Below, piece after piece: positions 36,387 through 43,781 of a DNA stretch of 54,976 nucleotides. The notes under the pieces were generated by a model. It searched no databases, was not told the DNA's origin, and saw only the letters and a list, made by a program, of their open reading frames with translations. Origin of the DNA: an uncultured Prevotellaceae bacterium (lineage in GTDB: Bacteria > Bacteroidota > Bacteroidia > Bacteroidales > Bacteroidaceae); the NCBI GenBank assembly GCA_902778535.1, contig CACYYG010000024.1:1-54976 (forward strand), written 5' to 3'. The translations under genes and the position numbers were made by a program. The stretch's first letter is position 1, and each line of letters begins with the position of its first letter.

Positions 36387-37874
36387 TTATTTTGATTGTT
36401 TATAATTGTTATACCAACGAAAGAACAAGATGGCTGAAATAATCAGTGTTGCGATGGCAATGCCTGTTGTCCACATCGTGTCGAGAGAGAACAGCTGCTG
36501 GGTGATGAGATAAGTAGTACACACCACCGTCATAAACAGCGCCGGTATGAGCGTGATGACATAGGGCTTCTTCTGCTGCACCAGATAGACGGTGATGGCC
36601 CAAAGCATAAACACGGAGAGCGTCTGGTTGCTCCAGCCAAACCAGCTCCATATCATGTTGAAACCCTTTGCATCTCCCATTTGCCATACCAGCAATGCGA
36701 TGACCGCAGCAAACATGGGTACACAGATATACAGGCGCTTGCGAATGGTGCGCTGCTCCAGATGCACGAAGTCGGCAATGATGAGACGCGCCGAGCGCAG
36801 AGCCGTGTCGCCGCTGGTGATGGGTGCTGCCACCACGCCCAGCAGAGCGAGGATGCCGCCAAAGGTGAGCAGCCAGTCCTTGCTGATGAGGGTGACGATG
36901 GTAGGCGCATCCTTCACAGGACCGACGAGGCCGTTTTCAGCCACTATCCGTCCCTTTTCTATTGTCAGGTAACCGGCCTCAGGCTGGTCGTAGAAGAAGA
37001 ACATGGCCACCGTGGCCCAGATGAGTGCCACAACACCCTCAGTAATCATGGCTCCGTAGAAGATGGGACGGCCCTGCTTCTCACTCTTCATGCAGCGGGC
37101 CATCAGCGGGCTCTGCGTAGCATGGAAACCACTTATGGCTCCACAGGCGATGGTGATAAACAGACAGGGGAAGACGCTCCTGGCATCGAATGCCTCACAG
37201 GGAAGACCCTCCCACAGCTCCGGAATGTCCGGCCATTTCACGCACAGCATCACCAGCAGGGCAGCGGCCATGAAAAGCAGCGAGAAAGCAAACAGCGGGT
37301 AGAAACGTCCGATGATTTTGTCGATAGGCATCAACGTGGCTATCAGGTAATAGATGAAGATAATCACAATCCAGAACGTGTACTGGCCGACACTCTCAGT
37401 GACGAAGGACGGCTCCCACATGTCGCCCAGAATCTTTGCCGGACTGAACACGAAGACGGTGCCCACCATCATCAACAAGAATACTGAAAACACCAGCATC
37501 ACCTGCTTCGTTGTCTTGCCAAGGAAACGGCCGATGATTTCCGGCTGGTTGATGCCGCCGTTGCGCACGCTGAGCATACCGCTCAGATAGTCGTGAGTGG
37601 CGCCGGCGAAGATGCATCCCAGCACAATCCACAGATAGGCGGCAGGACCGAACATTGCACCCATGATAGCACCGAAAATGGGGCCAGTGCCGGCAATGTT
37701 CAGAAACTGAATCATGAAAATCTTCCAGCCGGGCAGCACCATGAAGTCTACACCATCGGCCTTAGCCACAGCAGGCGTGGGTCTGTCGTCAGGGCCGAAG
37801 ACTCGCTCAACGAAACGGCCATACACGAAATAGCCTAAAACCAGAGCCACAAGACTCACCACAAAAGTAATCAT
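36387..37874 (-). CDS. cstA: Carbon starvation protein A, peptide/pyruvate transporter
   Basis: A 495-residue membrane protein with about 14 hydrophobic segments. Signatures: FLNIAGTGPIFGAIMGAMFGP, GATHDYLSGMLSVRNGG, CGAISGFHATQSPLMARCMKSEKQGRPIFYGAMITEG, GVVAAPITSGDTALRSARLII and the SWFGWSNQTL block. E. coli CstA is longer (701); Bacteroidota forms are near this size. It imports peptides or pyruvate during carbon limitation. It precedes the beta-barrel gene and follows a TATCTTTG element and a 21-base repeat array. Confidence 0.93.
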   Translation of the reverse strand: MITFVVSLVALVLGYFVYGRFVERVFGPDDRPTPAVAKADGVDFMVLPGWKIFMIQFLNIAGTGPIFGAIMGAMFGPAAYLWIVLGCIFAGATHDYLSGMLSVRNGGINQPEIIGRFLGKTTKQVMLVFSVFLLMMVGTVFVFSPAKILGDMWEPSFVTESVGQYTFWIVIIFIYYLIATLMPIDKIIGRFYPLFAFSLLFMAAALLVMLCVKWPDIPELWEGLPCEAFDARSVFPCLFITIACGAISGFHATQSPLMARCMKSEKQGRPIFYGAMITEGVVALIWATVAMFFFYDQPEAGYLTIEKGRIVAENGLVGPVKDAPTIVTLISKDWLLTFGGILALLGVVAAPITSGDTALRSARLIIADFVHLEQRTIRKRLYICVPMFAAVIALLVWQMGDAKGFNMIWSWFGWSNQTLSVFMLWAITVYLVQQKKPYVITLIPALFMTVVCTTYLITQQLFSLDTMWTTGIAIATLIISAILFFRWYNNYKQSK

Positions 37875-37915
37875 TGTTTTCTCTTCGTTTTTACCATAAA
37901 ATCACTTTGCGACTG

Positions 37916-37923
37916 CAAAGATA
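37916..37923 (-). promoter_or_regulatory. -7 element of cstA
   Basis: Minus-strand TATCTTTG, 42 bases before the cstA start. No TTTG at the usual distance was found. Confidence 0.6.
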
Positions 37924-37982
37924 CAACTTTATTTGAAATAATCTTCATTCACCGCAAAAAAAATAAAAACAACGACAATGTT

Positions 37983-38045
37983 TGATAAAACAATGACATT
38001 GAACGTTAAAACTATGACATTGATTGTTAAAACCAAGGCATCGTC
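37983..38045. repeat. 21-base iterations between cstA and the HU gene
   Basis: Three contiguous 21-base units at 37983, 38004 and 38025, with the same core (AAAACAATGACATTG, varied) and same end (GTCTTAA) as the array at 182-267. It lies between divergent genes. Confidence 0.85.
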
Positions 38046-38068
38046 TTAACTAATCAAGCCTGTTTGCT

Positions 38069-38076
38069 TATTTTTG
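38069..38076 (+). promoter_or_regulatory. -7 element of the HU-like gene
   Basis: TATTTTTG matches TAnnTTTG, 46 bases before the start. No -33 match at 20 bases. Confidence 0.55.
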
Positions 38077-38121
38077 CAGCGTGAACACCAAAAAGTTATA
38101 TGATTATCCTAAACAAAAAAC

Positions 38122-38742
38122 ATGAACGCAAAGTATATCAAAAAGGAGATTCCCGACCTGAACGGTACGGGCAAGACGCAGGCCTGCTACAAGATGGAGC
38201 TGCGCCGGAAGAATTTCGAGGAGTTTGTGAATCAGTGCGCACGCGAGGGCAACATGAACGCGAGCCAGATCATCGGCGTCATGTCGCTGGTGGGCGAGAA
38301 GCTGGCGTTGTGTATGGCAGAGGGATTCTCGGTGAAGCTCGACGGCATCGGCACCTTCTATGCGAAGCTGGGTATGAGGGCCGACGCTGAGCAGGACACC
38401 TTCGAGCCAGGAGAGCCGAGCCACAACGCACAGAGCATCCAAGTGACGGGCGTGGCCTACAGGGCCGACAAAGCCCTCGTCAGGAGCACGCACCATAGAT
38501 GTATGCTGGAGCGGGGCGGCGTGAGCCGCATCAAGCGATCGGAACTGACACTGGAGGAGCGCATCGGCAGGGCCCGCGACTACCTGCATGAGAACTTGCT
38601 GATGAGGGTGGGCGACTATGTGCGGCTGACGGGGCTCTCGCGGACAACGGCCTGCCAAGAGCTGCGCCAGCTGGCCCTCGACCCCTCATCGGGCATCACC
38701 AGCCGCGGGCAAAGGAGCCAGAAGCATTATGTTCTGGGATGA
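38122..38742 (+). CDS. HU-like DNA-binding protein, extended form
   Basis: A 206-residue protein of the Bacteroidota HU-related family. The N-terminal 120 residues have the HU fold signature (NFEEFVNQCAREGNMNASQIIGVMSLVGEKLALCMAEGFSVKLDGIGTFYAKLG). The C-terminal part (LTLEERIGRARDYLHENLLMRVGDYVRLTGLSRTTACQELRQLA) looks like a winged helix-turn-helix. Such proteins often lie near mobile or surface-polysaccharide regions; none of those is apparent here. It has its own promoter and is followed by the GHL10 gene. Confidence 0.85.
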   Translation: MNAKYIKKEIPDLNGTGKTQACYKMELRRKNFEEFVNQCAREGNMNASQIIGVMSLVGEKLALCMAEGFSVKLDGIGTFYAKLGMRADAEQDTFEPGEPSHNAQSIQVTGVAYRADKALVRSTHHRCMLERGGVSRIKRSELTLEERIGRARDYLHENLLMRVGDYVRLTGLSRTTACQELRQLALDPSSGITSRGQRSQKHYVLG

Positions 38743-38799
38743 ATGGGGGGGACAACGAAGAAAAACAAGTTTTCCCTTGGTTTTCCAGCCGCTAATTTG

Positions 38800-38807
38800 T
38801 ACCTTTG
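38800..38807 (+). promoter_or_regulatory. -7 element of the GHL10 gene
   Basis: TACCTTTG, 30 bases before the start codon at 38838. The -33 region reads TTGG around 38777, a partial match. Confidence 0.7.
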
Positions 38808-38837
38808 TACCCAAATTGCAATTACGAGAACAAAACG

Positions 38838-40487
38838 ATGAAGCTTTTTCTTCTTACACTGCTCATATTCCTTGGTGCGGCAAACGCCACAGGACAGGTG
38901 TCCCCCACCCTGCCCTGGGACGACACGCCGATGCCGAAACATGAAGTCAGGGCCGTGTGGCTCACCGTCGTGATGGGACTCGACTGGCCCCGCACCACCA
39001 ACCAGCAGCAACAGCAGAGCGACCTGCTGCGCACACTCGACCAGCTGCAGCAGGCAGGCATCAACACGGTGCTGGTGCAGGCTCGCGTGCGCGCCACCAC
39101 GATCTACCCCTCACAAATGGAGCCGTGGGAGGGAGGCTTTACGGGCACTCCGGGCAAGGCTCCCGCCTACGACCCCCTGCAGTTCTGCATCGACGAGTGT
39201 CACCGCCGCGGCATGGAGTGTCACGCCTGGGTGGTGACCATTCCTATTGGGAAATGGAACAAGATTGGCGCCCAAGAGCTGCGCAAGAAACGCCCTGAAT
39301 TGGTGAAACGCATCGGCGACGAAGCTTTCATGGACCCCGAAAACCCGCAGACGGGCACCTATCTGGCCAGCATCTGCCGCGAGATAGTGAGAAAATACGA
39401 CGTCGACGGCATCCACCTCGACTACATCCGCTACCCCGAGCAGTGGAAGATAAAGGTATCGCGCGCGCAAGGGCGCCGCAACATCACCGCCATCGCACGG
39501 GCCATCCACGACGCCGTGAAGCAGGAGAAGCCGTGGGTGAAGATGTCGTGCTCGCCCATCGGCAAGTACGCCGACCTGACGCGCTACCGCGCCGGTGGCT
39601 GGAACGCCCGCGACGCCGTGTGCCAGGAGGCACAGGAGTGGCTGCGCACAGGACTGATGGACCAGCTCTACCCGATGATGTACTTCCAGGGCGACATCTT
39701 CTACCCCTTTGCCATCGACTGGCAGGAACGCTCCTACGGACGCACGGTGGTGTCGGGGCTGGGCATCTATTTCCTCGACCCGCGCGAAGGGAGGGAGTGG
39801 AGCCTGGACCAGGTGGAACGCCAGCTCAGCGTCACGCGCCAAGTGGGTCTGGGACACTGCTACTTCCGCTCAAAATTTTTCACCGACAACATAAAAGGCG
39901 TCTACGACCTGGGCAAGCGCTTTGACGCCACACCGGCATTGGTGCCGCCGATGACGTGGGAGAACAGACTGTCGCCGACGGCTCCTACGCAGATAGCCTT
40001 AGACGGACAGCGCCTGGTGTGGAGCGGCGCCACTGACCGCAGCCAGGCCAACTATCTGCTGTACAACGTCTATGCCTCGAAAGACTATCCCGTAGACATC
40101 AGCAAGGCCGAAAACCTCGTGGCTGCACGCCGCACAGAAACGTCGCTCATCGTGCCAAGCGCAGGCCTGAACTACGCCGTGACGGCAATGGACCGCTACG
40201 GGCAGGAGAGCCCTGCCGCACAGCTGCTGCTCAATGCCGGTCCGGAATACGACACGCCGCTCATTGCCAAGAGCGACGGCCGCCCCATCGCCCTGCCCGA
40301 CAAGGGACAGACGCTGGACGCCGACTTCGTCATTGTGGAGACGCTCAGCGGACAGCCCGTCGGCATCTTCCCCTACACCGACAGGCTCGACATAGCCCAC
40401 CTGCCCGACGGCATCTACCAGCTGCGCTCGCTCGGCCGCAAAGGCCGCAACCACCGCATCGGCTTCTTCGCAAAGAAAACACCATAA
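38838..40487 (+). CDS. GHL10 family glycoside hydrolase-like protein (DUF187)
   Basis: A 549-residue exported protein: signal MKLFLLTLLIFLGAANATGQ, then a TIM-barrel domain of the GHL10/YngK type with EVRAVWLTVVMGLDWPRT, INTVLVQARVRATTIYPS, ECHAWVVTIPIG, YDVDGIHLDYIRYP (probable catalytic Asp region) and GLMDQLYPMMYFQG. The last 150 residues are beta-rich with fibronectin-like segments. ATG 38838 is chosen because the signal peptide starts there; the frame extends to 38805, inside the promoter. The family is thought to act on peptidoglycan or other glycans; its substrate is unproven. Confidence 0.88.
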   Translation: MKLFLLTLLIFLGAANATGQVSPTLPWDDTPMPKHEVRAVWLTVVMGLDWPRTTNQQQQQSDLLRTLDQLQQAGINTVLVQARVRATTIYPSQMEPWEGGFTGTPGKAPAYDPLQFCIDECHRRGMECHAWVVTIPIGKWNKIGAQELRKKRPELVKRIGDEAFMDPENPQTGTYLASICREIVRKYDVDGIHLDYIRYPEQWKIKVSRAQGRRNITAIARAIHDAVKQEKPWVKMSCSPIGKYADLTRYRAGGWNARDAVCQEAQEWLRTGLMDQLYPMMYFQGDIFYPFAIDWQERSYGRTVVSGLGIYFLDPREGREWSLDQVERQLSVTRQVGLGHCYFRSKFFTDNIKGVYDLGKRFDATPALVPPMTWENRLSPTAPTQIALDGQRLVWSGATDRSQANYLLYNVYASKDYPVDISKAENLVAARRTETSLIVPSAGLNYAVTAMDRYGQESPAAQLLLNAGPEYDTPLIAKSDGRPIALPDKGQTLDADFVIVETLSGQPVGIFPYTDRLDIAHLPDGIYQLRSLGRKGRNHRIGFFAKKTP

Positions 40488-40544
40488 ATACTTAATAAAA
40501 CCAAAAATTCCGTCGCTCACACGCGCGATAATAATAATAATGTG

Positions 40545-40552
40545 TACCTTTG
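40545..40552 (+). promoter_or_regulatory. -7 element of the OmpA/TPR lipoprotein gene
   Basis: TACCTTTG preceded by an ATA microsatellite (ATAATAATAATAATG). No TTTG at -33. It overlaps the first possible TTG of the downstream frame, so that TTG cannot be the start. Confidence 0.7.
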
Positions 40553-40561
40553 CACAAAGCT

Positions 40562-42241
40562 ACGAAGAGAACAATACATTCAAAGGCAGCTGCCATACTG
40601 CTGACATCGTGCTCGGGAAAGCTCGGTGCTCTCTCGTCAGACAACTTCACTGTCACGCCAAATCCTCTTGAGACACAGGCCGGACAGGTGGCCGCTACCA
40701 TCAACGGCGTGTTCCCCGAGAACTACATGAAGAAGAAGGCCGTCGTCACCGTGACGCCTGAGCTTCGCTTCCGCACGGCCAACAGCCAGCAGACCGTGAA
40801 GGGCCAGCCTGCCACATTCCAGGGTGAGAAGGTGCGCGGCAACGACCAGACCATCTCCTACCGCGTGGGCGGCCGCTATGCCATGAAGAGCACCTTCGCC
40901 TACCAGCCTGAAATGGAGCAGAGCGAACTCTTCCTCACCTTCAATGCCAAAGTGGGCAACAAGACGGTGAAAGTGCCCGAGGTGAAAGTGGCCGACGGCG
41001 TCATCGCCACCAGCGAGCTCTACAAGCGCACACTGGCTACTGCACAGCCCGCACGCGCACTCGACGGTTTCCAGCGCATCATCAACCAGCAGCAGGAGGC
41101 CAACGTAAAGTTCCTCATCGGTCAGGCCAACCTGCGCCGCTCGGAGCTGCAGAACAACAGCGTGCAGGAGTTTGTACGCCTGCTCAACCAGATTGCTGCC
41201 GACCAGGAGTCGCTGGTAATCGACGGCGTGGAGGTGTCGGCCTATGCATCGCCCGACGGTGGCTACAATATCAATGAGCGCCTGGCCGGACAGCGTCAGG
41301 ACGTTGCCGCCAACTACGTGAAGCAGGAGATGAAGAAGGCCAAAGCCAGTGCTCCGCTGGACACGAAGTACACCGCCGAGGACTGGGAAGGATTCCAGGA
41401 ACTGGTCAGCGCTTCAAACATCCAGGACAAGGAAGTCATCCTGCGTGTCCTGTCGATGTATCAGGATCCTGAGGAACGCGAGCAGCAGATCAAGAACATC
41501 AGCAGCGCCTTCCGCGAGCTGGCCGACGGCATCCTGCCCCAGCTGCGCCGTGCCCGCATGACCATCAACTACGACGTTGTGGGCCGTAGCGACGAGCAGA
41601 TCAAGGAGCAGCTGGCTACCGACGCCAGCAAGCTCAGCGTCGAGGAACTGCTCTATGCCGCTACACTCTACGACAACCAGGACCAGGCTGAGAATGCTTA
41701 TCGCAAGGCTGCACAGCTGTACAGCAAAGATGCCCGCGCATACAACAATGTTGCCTTCATAGAATATGCCAAGGGCAACTACCAGGATGCTGCCGGCTGG
41801 TTGGAGAAGGCATACGTCGTTGACAAGACATTGCCCGAAACCAGCGCTAACATGGGACTCATTGCCCTGCAGCAGGGTGAAATACAGTATGCTGAGGAGC
41901 TCATCTCGAAGGCTACCGGCGCCAACGGCCTGAACGAGGTGCTGGGCAACCTGCATCTGGCACAGGGTCTCTACGCCCAGGCTGAAGAGGACTTCGGCAA
42001 ACTGCCCACCAACTCTGCCGCTCTGGCACAGATTCTGAACAAGAACTATCAGGCTGCTGCCCAGACGCTGGCTAACGTACGCAATGCCGACGCTACCACC
42101 GACTACCTGAAGGCCATCCTCAATGCACGCACGGGCAACAACGCCGCTGCTGCACAGGCTCTGGCTACGGCTGTGGCTAAAGACCCGTCTCTCGCCGCCT
42201 ATGCTGCCAAGGACCTGGAACTGAAGAATGTCCAGAAGTAA
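40562..42241 (+). CDS. OmpA-like/TPR lipoprotein with no standard start codon
   Basis: A long beta-rich, OmpA-like and TPR lipoprotein of about 559 residues. The signal-like start reads KRTIHSKAAAILLTSCSG, with a lipobox Cys. The frame's first TTG (40550) lies in the -7 element, and no ATG, GTG or TTG exists between there and the lipobox. The ACG at 40562 sits exactly where an ATG would give MKRTIHSKAAAILLTSC. Homologues in Bacteroides, as I recall, open with a normal Met signal. Domains: beta-rich region with FQGEKVRGNDQTISYRVGG, an OmpA-like piece (GVEVSAYASPDGGYNINERLAGQRQ, about 225), and TPR repeats (about 365-480). A sequencing error, start mutation, or true ACG start are all possible. 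Confidence 0.8.
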   Translation, partial: TKRTIHSKAAAILLTSCSGKLGALSSDNFTVTPNPLETQAGQVAATINGVFPENYMKKKAVVTVTPELRFRTANSQQTVKGQPATFQGEKVRGNDQTISYRVGGRYAMKSTFAYQPEMEQSELFLTFNAKVGNKTVKVPEVKVADGVIATSELYKRTLATAQPARALDGFQRIINQQQEANVKFLIGQANLRRSELQNNSVQEFVRLLNQIAADQESLVIDGVEVSAYASPDGGYNINERLAGQRQDVAANYVKQEMKKAKASAPLDTKYTAEDWEGFQELVSASNIQDKEVILRVLSMYQDPEEREQQIKNISSAFRELADGILPQLRRARMTINYDVVGRSDEQIKEQLATDASKLSVEELLYAATLYDNQDQAENAYRKAAQLYSKDARAYNNVAFIEYAKGNYQDAAGWLEKAYVVDKTLPETSANMGLIALQQGEIQYAEELISKATGANGLNEVLGNLHLAQGLYAQAEEDFGKLPTNSAALAQILNKNYQAAAQTLANVRNADATTDYLKAILNARTGNNAAAAQALATAVAKDPSLAAYAAKDLELKNVQK

Positions 42242-43283
42242 ATACATATTATTCTTTCTCATTCTGCTTGTTGCATCCTCATGCAGCAAGCAGAATGACC
42301 AGTTTACGCTGGAGGCCCAGTTCAAGAACCTGAACCAGGGCGAGTTCTACATCTACGACTACTACACCGGCGAGAAAGACACCATCGCCGTCAACGACGG
42401 ACGCTTCGTCTACAAGCGTCAGCTCACCGACACGCTCACGCTGTCAATCATCTTTCCCAACTACAGCGAGATTCCCGTCTTCGCCACACCTGGCGGTGAA
42501 GTGACGATGGAAGGCGACGCATCGCATCTGCGCGACACAGAGCTGAAGGGTACGCCCGACAACGAGCTAATGACTGCTTTCCGCCTGAAAACCAACGAGA
42601 TGACGCCGCCAGAGGCAGAGGCAGAGGCCGAGAAAGTCATCAACGAGCATCCCGAATCGCCCGTCAGCCTCTATCTGCTTCAAAAATATTTTCTGCAGTC
42701 ACTCACACCCGACTACGCCAAAGCCTACACGCTCTGTGAGAAACTGCGCAACAAGCTGCCCTACGACCAGCACGTGGCACGCCTGCTGACACAGCTCGAA
42801 GCACTGAAAAACTATACCGCCGACGGTCAGCTGCCTGAGTTCACGGCCATTAGCACCAACGGTGATACAATTTCAAATACAAAGCTAAGGTCAGACGTGA
42901 ACGTCATCCTGGTCTGGGCCACTTGGTCCTTTGATTCACATTCACCAATGCGCTCGCTGAAAAACCTGCAGAAGATTTTTCCTGAGCGGCGGCTGAAGAT
43001 TGTCAGCATCTGCGTCGACGATGCCCCTTCGGAGGGCGAAGGCATCTTGGAACGCGACAGTATTACTTGGCCCAATGTCTGCGACAGTATGATGTTTCAG
43101 TCGCCCCTGCTGGCTCAGCTTGGCATTGCCACCCTGCCCGCCAACATCATCAGCGACAAACAGGGCAACATCGTTGCACGCAATCTTGCCAACAGCGACT
43201 TAGAAAACAAGGTGAAGCAGTTGCTGGGAGGGCAGGCCTCATCCCTACCTACGGCTCTGGAATCAGCTCGCCATCAAAACTGA
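42228..43283 (+). CDS. DUF4369-thioredoxin-like lipoprotein without CxxC
   Basis: A 351-residue lipoprotein: signal MSRSKYILFFLILLVASSCSK with lipobox, a DUF4369-like N-terminal domain (FTLEAQFKNLNQGEFYIYDYYTGEKDTIAVNDGRF, with GGEVTMEGD), then a thioredoxin/TlpA-like domain from about residue 200 (LPEFTAISTNGDTIS, VNVILVWATW). The redox site WCxxC is replaced by WSFDS, so no disulfide chemistry is expected. Periplasmic side of the envelope. Its start overlaps the stop of the preceding gene by 14 bases, so the two are coupled. The 3' end overlaps the convergent DUF4251 gene by 35 bases. Confidence 0.85.
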   Translation: MSRSKYILFFLILLVASSCSKQNDQFTLEAQFKNLNQGEFYIYDYYTGEKDTIAVNDGRFVYKRQLTDTLTLSIIFPNYSEIPVFATPGGEVTMEGDASHLRDTELKGTPDNELMTAFRLKTNEMTPPEAEAEAEKVINEHPESPVSLYLLQKYFLQSLTPDYAKAYTLCEKLRNKLPYDQHVARLLTQLEALKNYTADGQLPEFTAISTNGDTISNTKLRSDVNVILVWATWSFDSHSPMRSLKNLQKIFPERRLKIVSICVDDAPSEGEGILERDSITWPNVCDSMMFQSPLLAQLGIATLPANIISDKQGNIVARNLANSDLENKVKQLLGGQASSLPTALESARHQN

Positions 43284-43734
43284 TTGGATCGCGATGCATG
43301 GAAGTTACGTGAATGCATGTCTTTCCTGTATCGAACAATTCTACGACATACTGATAGAAATCTTCAATGGTCCTTACATCCATCTCAATGCGTGTGAGGT
43401 GCGACTTGGGACGGCTCTCGCGCAGGGCTTGTACGGTGGTCTCGAAGTTCAGTCCCTGTGAAGGCGTCAGCATAGGAGCCTGATGTGCCTGCCCCAGATA
43501 AGGCAGATAACTATGCAATGTGTCGCCACGCAGCTCAAGGAAAAAGTCGGGCGACACTGTGCGTGCCCCATACCTCATCGTGTTCATCGACATGATGTCG
43601 ATGTGCAGTTGCCGCTTGGCCACAGCCTCGGCCACAGCCTTGCGCATCTGTTCTCTCTTCTCCGCTCGCTGCTGGGTGGCACAGCCTGTAAAGGCCAGCA
43701 CGGTCAGGGCGATTAAAAACACAATCTTTTTCAT
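43249..43734 (-). CDS. DUF4251 lipoprotein
   Basis: A 161-residue lipoprotein (MKKIVFLIALTVLAFTGCATQQ) with the DUF4251 body: SMNTMRYGARTVSPDFFLELRGDTLHSYLPYLGQAH, GLNFETTVQALRESRPKSHLTRIEMDVRT, and YQYVVELFDTGKTCIHVTSMHRDPISFDGEL. The family is Bacteroidota-specific with no known role. Start ATG 43734 rather than 43743 because the signal begins MKK. It is 47 bases from the TonB receptor, same strand, and overlaps the upstream convergent gene. Confidence 0.85.
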   Translation of the reverse strand: MKKIVFLIALTVLAFTGCATQQRAEKREQMRKAVAEAVAKRQLHIDIMSMNTMRYGARTVSPDFFLELRGDTLHSYLPYLGQAHQAPMLTPSQGLNFETTVQALRESRPKSHLTRIEMDVRTIEDFYQYVVELFDTGKTCIHVTSMHRDPISFDGELIPEP

Positions 43735-43781
43735 AGCCGTCATTAAATATCTCTCAGGGCAATCTCTTCCCTATTCCTGTG

